The notes under the pieces are model-generated. The model ran no database searches. It was not told the DNA's origin and saw only the letters and a program-made list of their open reading frames with translations. The translations under genes and the position numbers were made by a program. From the NCBI GenBank assembly GCA_964446945.1, contig CAYUQO010000002.1, forward strand, positions 310,001 through 374,000: a DNA stretch of 64,000 bases, given 5' to 3'. Of the stretch, positions 24,881-33,956 are shown in pieces. Within the stretch, counting starts at the first letter, position 1. Every line of letters begins with the position of its first letter. This stretch comes from CAIYRG01 sp964446945 (lineage in GTDB: Bacteria > Pseudomonadota > Alphaproteobacteria > Micropepsales > Micropepsaceae).

Positions 24881-24914
24881 CGCGGCCAAATTCTGGCCGC
24901 TCTGGGAGGAGCAC

Positions 24915-27071
24915 ATGCAGCGATTGAAGACGGCATTGCTGGGTTTGGGCGTGACGGCGGCGATCACCGGACTGCCATTCGCCATGGCGCAGACGCAGAA
25001 CAACAACGCGGTGTACACGGCGGAACAGGCGACCATCGGCCAGACCACATTCCAGACCGTCTGCGCCAAATGCCATCAGGCCGATTTGCGCGGCGGTTTT
25101 GAAGCTCCGCCGTTGATCGGCGTGCCGTTCATGACCGCGTGGCGCGGCCGCAGCACCAATGAGCTGTACAACAAGATTGCAACTTCGATGCCGGCGGATA
25201 ATCCGCGATCCCTGTCGGATCAGGCGGTGGAATCGCTGGTGGCGTTCATCCTGCGCTCCAATGGCGCACCGGCCGGGGCAACACCGCTGACCGTCGCAAC
25301 AGCCGTGCCGATTGGACAGGTCGCGACTGGCGCTGCCGCACCGCCCGCGCAAGTCCAGACCGCGGCTGCCGCCCCCGCGGCGCCGCCGCGCGCACCGGCG
25401 CGCCTGACGCTGCAGGGCAATATCCAGAATTATGTGCCGGTGACGACGCAGATGCTGCTCAATCCGAGCCCGGATGATTGGCTGATGGCGCGCGGCAGTT
25501 ACCGCGGCTGGAGCCACAGCCAGCTCAATCAGATCAACAAGCAGAACGTGAACCAGCTCGAGCTCGCGTGGGTCTGGGCGATGAATGACGGCACCGGCGC
25601 CAATGAACCCACGCCGCTGGTGCACAACGGAATTCTGTACCTCGTCAATGTCGACAACATCGTGCAGGCGCTGGACGCCAAAACCGGCGAATTGCTGTGG
25701 GAGAACCGGATTCGCCCCGCCGGCGCACGTGCCGGCGGCACCGGCGCGATGCGCAATCTCGCGATCTATCAGGACAAGGTCTATGTCGCGAGCACCGATG
25801 CGCATCTGATGGCGCTGGATGCGCGCACCGGCAAGACTGTGTGGGACACGGTGCTCGGCAACGCCGCCAAAGGCTTCGGCAATTCATCCGGACCGCTGAT
25901 CATCAAGGGCGTTGTGGTACAGGGGCTTGGCGGCTGCGAACGCTACAAGGCCGATCCCAAAGACCAGGGCTGCTACATCAGCGGCATCGATGCGGAGACC
26001 GGAAAGATCCTGTGGCGCTTCAACACTGAAGCGCGTGACGGAACGCCGGGCGGCAACACCTGGGGCAAGCTGCCCAATATGCTGCGCGCCGGCGGCGATA
26101 CGTGGATCACCGGAACCTATGATCCGGAATTGGACCTGACCTATTGGGGCGTTGCCCAGGCGAAACCCTGGATGCAGGCAAGCCGCGGCACGACCGGCAA
26201 CGACGCCGCGCTCTACACCAGCGCGACTCTGGCGCTGCATCCGGAAAGCGGACAGCTGGCGTGGTTCTTCCAGCATGTGCAGGGTGAGTCGCTCGATCTA
26301 GATGAAGTCTTCGAGCGCGTGCTGGTCGATCTCGACGGCCGCAAATTGTCATTCAATATCGGCAAAGCCGGCATTTTGTGGAAGCTCGACCGCCAGACCG
26401 GCCAATTCCTCGACGCGCACGAGACCGTCTACCAGAACGTGTTCCAGTGGAAGGACAAGTCGAAAGGGCAGTTGGTCTACCGCCCCGACATTCTCGAACA
26501 GAAGACCGGCTATTGGGTGCCGGCCTGCCCCGGAACCGCCGGCGGCAAAGACTGGCAGGCGATGAGCTATGATCCGCAGACGAATGTTCTGGTCATCCCG
26601 CTGACCCAGGCGTGCATGGAGATGAATGGCCGCGTCGTCGATACGGGAGACGGCGGCGGCGGCACGCAGGCGGATCGCCGCTTCTTCGAGATGCCCGGCA
26701 GCAACGGCAACATGGCGCGCCTCGCCGCATTCGATGCGCGCACCATGCAGGAGAAGTGGAATTACCAGCAGCGGCCGGAATGGCTGACTGGCGTTCTCAC
26801 CACCGAGGGCGGGCTGACCATTGTCGGCGATCTCGACCGCACCGTGCATGCTTTCGATACCGCGACCGGCAAGGAGCTATGGAAGGCGCGGCTCGGTACA
26901 TCGGTGCAGGGCTTCCCGATCAGTTTTGCCGTCGGAGGCAAGCAGTATATCGCGGTTCCCACCGGTCTTGGCGGCGGCAGCCCGCGCAATGTTCCGCGGA
27001 CGATCGAACCGGATGTGAAACATCCGCAGAATGGCAATGCTCTCTATGTCTTTGCACTTCCGGAGCACTGA
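24915..27071 (+). CDS. PQQ-dependent dehydrogenase with N-terminal cytochrome c domain
   Basis: Periplasmic quinohaemoprotein of 718 aa: signal peptide (to about residue 25), cytochrome c domain (CAKCH at residues 50-54), Ala/Pro-rich linker (about 115-160), and an eight-bladed PQQ propeller. In most quinohaemoprotein alcohol dehydrogenases the haem domain is C-terminal; here it leads. W-docking-type repeats are plentiful (LDAKTGELLWENR, LDARTGKTVWDT). The segment normally reading YWGTGNP reads YWGVAQAKPW, so the metal-ligand Asn appears replaced by Gln. The expected reaction is alcohol or aldehyde oxidation with electrons to cytochrome c. It starts a plus-strand operon of four genes. Confidence 0.9.
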   Translation: MQRLKTALLGLGVTAAITGLPFAMAQTQNNNAVYTAEQATIGQTTFQTVCAKCHQADLRGGFEAPPLIGVPFMTAWRGRSTNELYNKIATSMPADNPRSLSDQAVESLVAFILRSNGAPAGATPLTVATAVPIGQVATGAAAPPAQVQTAAAAPAAPPRAPARLTLQGNIQNYVPVTTQMLLNPSPDDWLMARGSYRGWSHSQLNQINKQNVNQLELAWVWAMNDGTGANEPTPLVHNGILYLVNVDNIVQALDAKTGELLWENRIRPAGARAGGTGAMRNLAIYQDKVYVASTDAHLMALDARTGKTVWDTVLGNAAKGFGNSSGPLIIKGVVVQGLGGCERYKADPKDQGCYISGIDAETGKILWRFNTEARDGTPGGNTWGKLPNMLRAGGDTWITGTYDPELDLTYWGVAQAKPWMQASRGTTGNDAALYTSATLALHPESGQLAWFFQHVQGESLDLDEVFERVLVDLDGRKLSFNIGKAGILWKLDRQTGQFLDAHETVYQNVFQWKDKSKGQLVYRPDILEQKTGYWVPACPGTAGGKDWQAMSYDPQTNVLVIPLTQACMEMNGRVVDTGDGGGGTQADRRFFEMPGSNGNMARLAAFDARTMQEKWNYQQRPEWLTGVLTTEGGLTIVGDLDRTVHAFDTATGKELWKARLGTSVQGFPISFAVGGKQYIAVPTGLGGGSPRNVPRTIEPDVKHPQNGNALYVFALPEH

Positions 27072-27073
27072 TC

Positions 27074-28120
27074 ATGCGCAGGACACTGACGATCGCCGCA
27101 CTCGCATGCTTCATCGCCGCCCCATTTGCGGCCGCGCAAACCGCGGTTCCGAAGTTCGAAGCTGACCTGTCCTGGCCGAAGCCGCTGCCCGACAATTGGG
27201 TGCTCGGCGGTTTGGGTGGCTTGTGTGTCGATGCGCAGGATCATGTGCTGATCCTCAACCGCCAGGACATTCTCAAAGGCGAGTTGAATGCCGGCAAGCT
27301 GGCGCCGTCGATCATCGAATTCGATCCTGCCGGAAATGTGGTGAATTCCTGGGGCGATCCGAAACTGCTCGACCCACGGCTTCATTCCTGCCATTTCGAC
27401 AAGGACGGGAATGTCTGGATCGCGAGTGCGCCGTCGGGAATGATCCAGAAATACACCCATGACGGCAAGCGCCTGCTGTTGCAGGTCGGCACCAAAGGCG
27501 TGCTCGATTCATCGGACGGCACAGCCAAAGGCAAACCGCTGAATTCACCGGCGGCGAAGTTCTTCATGCCATCGAGCATCGATGTCGATCCGACCAATGG
27601 CGACATATTTGTTTCGGACGGCGAGGGTGCCGGCGCCGACCGCCGTGTCGCCGTGCTGGACAAGGACGGCAAATTCCTGCGCCAATGGACACTCGAAGAC
27701 ATGCAGACCGTGCACTGCCTGAATATGGGCCACGACGGCACCGTCTATGTCTGCAACCGTCTGGGCTCGGAATTGCGCCTCTACGACAAGATGGGCAATC
27801 TCAAGCGCAAGATTGCGCTGCCCTGGACTCCGGTGACGCCGCCGGCAGATGGCAAGGCGCAAGAGAGCGGCGGGGCGGTGGTGGCGATCGATTTTTCGCC
27901 CGATCCGCAGCAGCGCTTCATCTATATCATCAACCAGAACAACGCGACCGTCGACATCGTCGAGCGCGAAAGCGGCAAGAAGGTCGGCAGTTTTGGCCGC
28001 GCCGGCAGCTTCCCCGGTGAATTCGAACAGGCACACGGGATCGCGGTCGATTCAAAGGGCAATATTTACATCGACGAAAACCGCGGCCGCCGCGTCCATA
28101 AGTTCAGGCCCGTGACGTAA
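27074..28120 (+). CDS. exported NHL-type beta-propeller protein B
   Basis: Protein of 348 aa with a signal peptide (MRRTLTIAALACFIAAPFAAAQ). NHL-like blades follow: GGLCVDAQDHVLILNR, SCHFDKDGNVWIAS, GIAVDSKGNIYIDENRGRRVHKF. The start lies 2 nt after the PQQ dehydrogenase stop with GGAG inside that gene's end, so translation is coupled. It is paralogous to the propeller at 19788. No catalytic residues are recognised. It may be a structural or substrate-binding partner of the dehydrogenase. Confidence 0.82.
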   Translation: MRRTLTIAALACFIAAPFAAAQTAVPKFEADLSWPKPLPDNWVLGGLGGLCVDAQDHVLILNRQDILKGELNAGKLAPSIIEFDPAGNVVNSWGDPKLLDPRLHSCHFDKDGNVWIASAPSGMIQKYTHDGKRLLLQVGTKGVLDSSDGTAKGKPLNSPAAKFFMPSSIDVDPTNGDIFVSDGEGAGADRRVAVLDKDGKFLRQWTLEDMQTVHCLNMGHDGTVYVCNRLGSELRLYDKMGNLKRKIALPWTPVTPPADGKAQESGGAVVAIDFSPDPQQRFIYIINQNNATVDIVERESGKKVGSFGRAGSFPGEFEQAHGIAVDSKGNIYIDENRGRRVHKFRPVT

Positions 28121-28134
28121 CCAAAGATCCGCAC

Positions 28135-29274
28135 ATGGCAAAAGCAGCCGCAACGGTCATCACCGCAATCACATTATTCGCATCACCCGTTGTTGCATTC
28201 GCCGCTGACGGCGCGCGGCTGCTGACGATGAATCACTATGTCCTTGTGAATTCCACTGCTCCGGCAATCTCCGGCCAGGAAGCGGAAATCTATGTCCGGG
28301 AAAAAGTACTGGCGAAGACGCTCGCGCGCGGCGGACCGCCCGCCGACCGCGTCGCATTATTCGTCCACGGCGCCGGAACACCGTCCGAAGTCGCGTTCGA
28401 TGTGCCGTATAAGGACTATAGCTGGATGGCCTATCTGGCGCGTGCCGGATTCGATGTGTATGCGATGGACATGACCGGCTATGGCCGATCGACGCGCCCG
28501 GCCGTCATGAATGACCCCTGCAATTTCGGCCAAGAGCAGCAGGCGCAATTTGTCGGGACCGCGCTGAAGGCAGTCTGTCCGCCGTCTTACGACAAGCCGA
28601 TCACTACCATGAGTTCGGACTGGAACGATCTCGGCGCGGTGGTCGATTACATCCGCGCGCAGCGGCACGTCGACAAAATCGCGCTGCTCGGCTGGTCGCA
28701 GGGGGGACCACGAACTGCGGGCTACACCGCGCGCAATCCGGACAAAGTCTCGCGCCTCGTCGTCCTTGCGCCTGCCTATAATCGCGACATGCCGGGAGAT
28801 GCGCCCGACATCCTTCCCACGATTGCGGCACCCATGAACTCGCAATCCGAATCCGATTTCGCCGCCAATTGGGACCGGCAGGTCGGCTGTCCCGACCAGT
28901 ATGAGCAGGGCGCAAGCCGCGCGGTGTGGTCCGGCCTGATTGCTTCCGATCCACTGGGCAAGACCTGGGGCACGGGCGTGCGCCGCGCGCCATCAGTGCC
29001 GACCTGGGGATTCAATAAAGACGTTGCGGCGACCATCACCGTTCCATACCTGATGATCTCGGGCCAACATGACAAGCAGGTTGATCCGCAGCGGGTGCGC
29101 GATCTGTTTGCCGATCTCGGATCGACCGACAAAGTCTTCATCGACCTCGCCTGCTCGTCGCACAATGCCATGTGGGAGAAGAACCACATGCTGCTGTTCC
29201 AGGCGTCGCTGGAATGGCTGGAAGACGGGACGGTGCAGGGGAAAAGGAATGCCGAGATAAAACTCGGCTACTAA
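28135..29274 (+). CDS. exported alpha/beta hydrolase
   Basis: Protein of 379 aa with a signal peptide (about residues 1-23). The alpha/beta-hydrolase core has the oxyanion region LFVHGAGTPSEV, YAMDMTGYGRS, the nucleophile elbow GWSQGG (Ser188), an acid in the MISGQHDKQVD region, and the catalytic His probably in SSHNAMWEKNH. Two or more Cys residues (DPCNFG, AVCPPS, VGCPDQ, LACSS) suggest disulfides, which fits a periplasmic location. It lies 14 nt after propeller B and 24 nt before the second PQQ enzyme. It could release the alcohol from an ester that the PQQ enzymes then oxidise. Confidence 0.87.
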   Translation: MAKAAATVITAITLFASPVVAFAADGARLLTMNHYVLVNSTAPAISGQEAEIYVREKVLAKTLARGGPPADRVALFVHGAGTPSEVAFDVPYKDYSWMAYLARAGFDVYAMDMTGYGRSTRPAVMNDPCNFGQEQQAQFVGTALKAVCPPSYDKPITTMSSDWNDLGAVVDYIRAQRHVDKIALLGWSQGGPRTAGYTARNPDKVSRLVVLAPAYNRDMPGDAPDILPTIAAPMNSQSESDFAANWDRQVGCPDQYEQGASRAVWSGLIASDPLGKTWGTGVRRAPSVPTWGFNKDVAATITVPYLMISGQHDKQVDPQRVRDLFADLGSTDKVFIDLACSSHNAMWEKNHMLLFQASLEWLEDGTVQGKRNAEIKLGY

Positions 29275-29298
29275 TTAGCGCACGAAGGAGGGCACGCC

Positions 29299-31170
29299 AT
29301 GAGAATGCCGCCTGTCGTTCTGCTCACCGCATTGATGATGACGAGTGCTGCCGCCCAGGATTCACAGGCGCCGCGTCCCGGTGATTGGGCCGCCTATAGC
29401 TACGACCAGAAGGGGCAGCGTTTCTCGCCGCTCGCGCAAATCAATACGTCCAACGTCTCGCGGCTGCGGCGCGTCTGGACTTATGGCACCGCCAATGGCC
29501 CCGCCGATGCCAATCCCGCGAACCGCCTCGCCAGCACGACGGAAGCCGTGCCGATCGTGGTCAACGGCGTGCTTTACAGCCCGACAGTGCAACACGCGAT
29601 CGTCGCGCTCGAACCGGAAACCGGTGAGGAATTGTGGAAGTTCGACCTGGGGCGCGCTAGCGGCACACTGCGCGGCGTCACTTATTGGGCGGGGGATGCG
29701 AACAATCCGGCGCGGATTTTTGCCGGTACGTCTGAGGGCGCGCTGATCGCGCTGGACGCAAAGACCGGACAACTGATTCCAGCGTTCGGCAATGGCGGCC
29801 GGGTCGATTTGCGCCCTGGTGTCGCCGATAAATTCCCCGACGCCCCCTATCACATCAGCACGCCCGGCGTAATCTACAAGAACCTCATCATCACCGGCGC
29901 GCAGGGGAAAGAAGACGATCCTGACGGCCCGGCGATGGATGTTCGCGCGTGGGATATCCGCACCGGCAAACTGGCCTGGACGTTCCACACCATCCCGCAT
30001 CCCGGTGAAGCGGGGTACGAAACCTGGCCCAAAGACAATTGGATCACCGCCGGATCGCCGGCCGCATGGGGTGCGGCGACGGTCGATGAAGCGCGCGGAC
30101 TCGTATTCATTCCGATCGGCCAACCCGCCGCGCAATATTACGGCGGCGCGAGGCCTGGGCAGAATCTCTACTCGTCATCCATCGTTGCGCTCGATGCCAA
30201 TACCGGCAGGCTGCGCTGGCATTTTCAGCTTACGCATCATGATGTCTGGGATTACGACGCCGAGGCTGCGCCGTCGCTGATGGATGTGGTGAAGAACGGC
30301 AAGACAATTCCGGTCGTGGTGGCGATTTCCAAACCGGGGCTCATGTTCTTCCTCAACCGCGAAACCGGCGAGTCACTCTATCCGGTGGAGGAGCGTCCCG
30401 TGCCGCAAAGCGACACGCCGGGCGAGCAGACCTCGCCGACGCAGCCGTTCCCGTCGAAACCGGCGCCGCTCGCCCGGCAGGGCATGACTGCCAGTGAAAT
30501 CTTCACCGGCGAACCGGAGCACGAAGCTTTCTGCCGCGATCTCGCTGCGAAGATTGGTGGGATTCACAGTTATGGTTCGTATACGCCCTATAGCAGCAAG
30601 GAAATTCGCGTCATCTTCCCGGGCCAGCAGGGCGGGCCGAATTACGGCGGTGTCGCGGTCGATCCCGGGCTTGGCTATGTCTTCGTCAATGCGCGGAATG
30701 TCGCCGGCATGGGGCGGCTGGACAAAACGCCCGACGGCGACCAGGTGGCGTATCGCCGTTTTAGTCCGTTGGGTGCGGGCTCATTTAATGCCCGATTCTG
30801 GGATCCCAAAAACCAATTGCCATGCCAGCAGCCGCCCTGGGCGGAGTTGATGGCGGTCAACGCCAGTACCGGCGATGTCGCCTGGCGCGTGCCGCTCGGC
30901 ACCAGTGAGGAAATGGAGGCGAAGGGAATCCACAACACCGGTTCCTTCGGTCAGGGCGGGCCAATGGCGACCGCCGGTGGGCTCGTGTTCATCGCCGGTA
31001 CGATCGACAAACGCTTCCGCGCCTTTAATGCGAAAACCGGCAAGGTGCTGTGGGAGACGATGCTCGACACCGAAGGCCACACCAATCCCATGACCTTCAT
31101 GGGCCGTGACGGCAAACAGTATGTCGTCATCGTCAGCTCCGGCCTGAACGCCTTCGCCCTGGGTAACTGA
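29299..31170 (+). CDS. PQQ-dependent dehydrogenase, soluble glucose/alcohol-dehydrogenase type
   Basis: Periplasmic quinoprotein of 623 aa with a short signal peptide (MRMPPVVLLTALMMTSAAAQ). PQQ blades are clear: DWAAYSYDQKGQRFSPL at the start, LEPETGEELWKFD, and the family segment LYSSSIVALDANTGRLRWHFQ followed by HHDVWDYDAEAAP, which resembles the active-site Asp region. No haem motif is present, so a separate acceptor is needed; the N-terminal cytochrome of the first PQQ enzyme is a candidate. GGAGGG precedes the start. The gene closes the operon and is convergent (1 nt gap) with the molybdenum enzyme. No pqq biosynthesis genes lie in the window. Confidence 0.9.
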   Translation: MRMPPVVLLTALMMTSAAAQDSQAPRPGDWAAYSYDQKGQRFSPLAQINTSNVSRLRRVWTYGTANGPADANPANRLASTTEAVPIVVNGVLYSPTVQHAIVALEPETGEELWKFDLGRASGTLRGVTYWAGDANNPARIFAGTSEGALIALDAKTGQLIPAFGNGGRVDLRPGVADKFPDAPYHISTPGVIYKNLIITGAQGKEDDPDGPAMDVRAWDIRTGKLAWTFHTIPHPGEAGYETWPKDNWITAGSPAAWGAATVDEARGLVFIPIGQPAAQYYGGARPGQNLYSSSIVALDANTGRLRWHFQLTHHDVWDYDAEAAPSLMDVVKNGKTIPVVVAISKPGLMFFLNRETGESLYPVEERPVPQSDTPGEQTSPTQPFPSKPAPLARQGMTASEIFTGEPEHEAFCRDLAAKIGGIHSYGSYTPYSSKEIRVIFPGQQGGPNYGGVAVDPGLGYVFVNARNVAGMGRLDKTPDGDQVAYRRFSPLGAGSFNARFWDPKNQLPCQQPPWAELMAVNASTGDVAWRVPLGTSEEMEAKGIHNTGSFGQGGPMATAGGLVFIAGTIDKRFRAFNAKTGKVLWETMLDTEGHTNPMTFMGRDGKQYVVIVSSGLNAFALGN

Positions 31171-31171
31171 T

Positions 31172-33388
31172 TCAGGTTTCGCGCCGGCCGTTCAGCGCGT
31201 CGCGGACACGTGTTGCGGTGAGCGGCACTTTGCGCAGGCGAACGCCAGTTGCGTCAAACACGGCGTTGCCGATGGCGGCCGGAACTGGAGCCGAAGCAGC
31301 TTCGCCCGCACCCAACGGCTTGTCGTGCACCGAACCGATCAGCTCGACCTCCAGTGCCGGCACTTCCGCGAAGGTCAGGATCGGATAGCTGCGCCAGTCG
31401 GTGCTGGTGACGCCATTTTCATCGAACAGAACTTCTTCATGCAAGGTGCGGCTGATCGCCTGAATGATGTTGCCCTCCACCTGGGCCCGCACGGCATCGG
31501 GATTGATCATCAACCCGCCTTCATAGACGCAAACCGCGCGCGTAACCCGGATAGTCCCGGTATTGCGATTGACGGAAACTTCGATTCCGAGCCCGAGCCG
31601 ATTGTCGGTGTGCTTGTAATGCACATAGGCAACGCCACGGCCGACGGAGTCTGCGCCGGGTGATGCCGCCGGATTGGGCGATGGACGCGCCTGCCAGTTC
31701 ATGCGTTCGGCAATGCGTTTGAGAATCGCAGTTCCGGTCTCGTCCTTCAGATGCGCGAGACGAAATTCCAGCGGATCTCGTTTCGCTGCGGCCGCGAGTT
31801 CGTCAATGAAACATTCCACCGCGTAGGAATTGCCGGGCTTGCCCGGGGCGCGCAAATTCGAGGGACGCAGCGGCGTTGTTTTCAGCCAGTGCACGGTCGC
31901 GGTCATATTGGGCAGATCGTAGGACGGATAGGCGTTGCCCTGCACCTGCGCCACCGATTGGCCGACCGGTTGTGGGATGCCGGCGGCCAAAAACGCCAGC
32001 ATTGGACGGCTGCGCAGATTTGGCGTGTTCTCAGGCAGCCATACGTCGGTTTCCCAGGCCGCGATATTGCCATTGGCGTCGAGCGCCGCTCTGAGATCGA
32101 GCAATTGCGGTGGACCCTTGGGATCGAAGCCATGTTCGTCTTCGCGCATCCATTGCACGCGCACCGGCTGTTGCAGCGCGCGCGAAATTAATGCGGCATC
32201 GGCAGCGGCATCATCGCTGCCATTGGATCCGTATGATCCCGCGCCATCCATATAGACGACGCGCACTTTCTCCGTGGCTATCGCGAGATCGCGCGCAAGA
32301 TTGCGGCGCAGGCCGTGCGTACCCTGTGACGAACACCAGACCGTCAAGCCGTCAGGCCTGTAATCGGCAACGGCGCAGGAAGGGCCCATGGAAGCATGCG
32401 ACTGAGCCGGCCATTCGTAGCTGGCGGTGAATTTTCGTGCTGCGTCGCGCAATGCTGTATTGGAGGCGCCCGTTTTGACCAGCTGTTCGTCGCGCGCGAC
32501 TTCGCTGGTGCGGATCGCTGCGTGTACGCGATCCGATCCCGGCAATCCGCCGCCGCCGGTCCATTGCAGCTTGAGCGCGCGCGCGGCGCGGATCGCATTC
32601 CATTCGTGGTCTGCGGCAACCGCAACGAAATCCTTGATGCGGACAACACGAGCGCCGGGAATGCCTGCAATCGAACCTTCATCAACGCTGGTCAGCGTTG
32701 CGCCAATCGCATGTGGCCGGATGACTCGTGCGTGCAGCATGCCGGGAACGCGGAAATCCTGCATGTAAGTGTGGCGGCCTGTCATTTTGGCCGGCAGATC
32801 CGGCCGCGGCACCGGCTGTCCGACATATTGGTAGTTATCCGGATTGTTCAGCGGCGCTTTTGCATCCAGCTTCACATCGAAATGACTGTCGCCAATCAGT
32901 TCGCCGTAACCGATGCTTCGTCCGTCCGCACTGTGCACCGTGCCGTCACTGATTGTCAGGCTGCCGGAACCGACGGAAAGGCGGCTGGCGGCAAACGCAA
33001 TAAGTGCCTGACGCGCTGTTGCGGCGGCCTGCCGGATCTGCATGCCACCATTGACAATGCCGGTTGAACCGCCGGTGCCGCCCTGGTCGGGGCAGAGCGC
33101 GGTATCACCTTCGATCATGGCAATGCGCGCAACCGGCACGTCGAGTTCCTCCGCCACGATCTGGCGATAGGCGGCGCGAGTACCCGTCCCGATATCCACT
33201 TTGCCGCTATAAAGCGTGACAGCACCATCGCGGGCGATGACAAGGAACGAGTCCAGCTGATCCGCAGCGAGACTCTTTCCGGCGGCTGCGGTCTGCGCCA
33301 GCGCCGAGGAGGGCAGCAGTGCAAAACCAACAAAAAGCGCGCCACTGGTTTTGAGGAATTCGCGCCGCGCAACGGTGATCTCACCCAT
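31172..33388 (-). CDS. molybdopterin-binding aldehyde/isoquinoline oxidoreductase large subunit (IorB type)
   Basis: Tat-exported molybdenum-cofactor subunit of 738 aa. The N-terminus carries VARREFLKTSGALFVGFALL, a twin-arginine signal. The molybdopterin region includes KVDIGTGTRAAYRQIVAEEL and GGTGGSTGI; the presumed catalytic Glu is in GAGEAASAPVPAAIGNA near the C-terminus. IorB-type enzymes hydroxylate aldehydes or N-heteroaromatics and need only a 2Fe-2S partner. ATG 33386-33388 follows GGGAGGG and overlaps the small-subunit gene by 8 nt. The partner lacks an export signal and is presumably carried out with this subunit (hitch-hiker Tat export). The substrate is unknown. Confidence 0.92.
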   Translation of the reverse strand: MGEITVARREFLKTSGALFVGFALLPSSALAQTAAAGKSLAADQLDSFLVIARDGAVTLYSGKVDIGTGTRAAYRQIVAEELDVPVARIAMIEGDTALCPDQGGTGGSTGIVNGGMQIRQAAATARQALIAFAASRLSVGSGSLTISDGTVHSADGRSIGYGELIGDSHFDVKLDAKAPLNNPDNYQYVGQPVPRPDLPAKMTGRHTYMQDFRVPGMLHARVIRPHAIGATLTSVDEGSIAGIPGARVVRIKDFVAVAADHEWNAIRAARALKLQWTGGGGLPGSDRVHAAIRTSEVARDEQLVKTGASNTALRDAARKFTASYEWPAQSHASMGPSCAVADYRPDGLTVWCSSQGTHGLRRNLARDLAIATEKVRVVYMDGAGSYGSNGSDDAAADAALISRALQQPVRVQWMREDEHGFDPKGPPQLLDLRAALDANGNIAAWETDVWLPENTPNLRSRPMLAFLAAGIPQPVGQSVAQVQGNAYPSYDLPNMTATVHWLKTTPLRPSNLRAPGKPGNSYAVECFIDELAAAAKRDPLEFRLAHLKDETGTAILKRIAERMNWQARPSPNPAASPGADSVGRGVAYVHYKHTDNRLGLGIEVSVNRNTGTIRVTRAVCVYEGGLMINPDAVRAQVEGNIIQAISRTLHEEVLFDENGVTSTDWRSYPILTFAEVPALEVELIGSVHDKPLGAGEAASAPVPAAIGNAVFDATGVRLRKVPLTATRVRDALNGRRET

Positions 33389-33860
33389 GGTTCGGCCCTC
33401 CCGCATTTGCGGCTCGCATAACTGCGCGCAGCACCCGGACATGGCTGCCGCATCGGCAGAGATTGCCGGCCAGCGCCGTTCGTATCTGCGCTTCCGTGGG
33501 CCTGGGTGTTTTCGCCAGCAGCGCTACGGACGACATGATCATGCCGTTGGTGCAGTAGCCGCATTGCGCCGCCTGTTCGGCGACAAAGGCGGCTTGGACG
33601 CGATGCAGGTTGTCCGGCGAGCCCAGACCCTCAAGCGTGGTGATTTCGCGATTTTGTGCCGCGCGGATCGTGACCTGGCACGAGCGGACGGCCTGTCCGT
33701 CCATCAACACCGTGCAGGCGCCGCACTGGCCAAGACCACAGCCGAATTTCGGACCATGCAGGCCGGCGTCGTTGCGCAATGCGTAGAGCAACGGCATGTT
33801 TGGATCATCTGCATCGATCGCATGTGCAGCGCCATTGACGCGCAGATTCACAGTGGCCAT
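33381..33860 (-). CDS. 2Fe-2S small subunit (IorA type)
   Basis: Protein of 159 aa with two [2Fe-2S] clusters: CGLGQCGACTVLMDGQAVRSC and CGYCTNGM ... GNLCRCGSH. It passes electrons from the molybdenum site of the overlapping IorB-type subunit. No signal peptide is visible; translation is coupled to the large subunit through an 8-nt overlap. It is shorter and distinct in sequence from the CoxS-type small subunit at 5051. Its promoter should lie in 33861-33956, shared with the divergent carboxymuconolactone-decarboxylase-like gene. Confidence 0.93.
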   Translation of the reverse strand: MATVNLRVNGAAHAIDADDPNMPLLYALRNDAGLHGPKFGCGLGQCGACTVLMDGQAVRSCQVTIRAAQNREITTLEGLGSPDNLHRVQAAFVAEQAAQCGYCTNGMIMSSVALLAKTPRPTEAQIRTALAGNLCRCGSHVRVLRAVMRAANAGGPNHG

Positions 33861-33956
33861 TTGCGCCTCCCGGTTGGGGCCATTTTAGCTTCCGCAACGG
33901 CTGACGAACAGGCCGCGATATGCGATGTTGTCGCACTTCAGGGCCGGGAGGAACTC

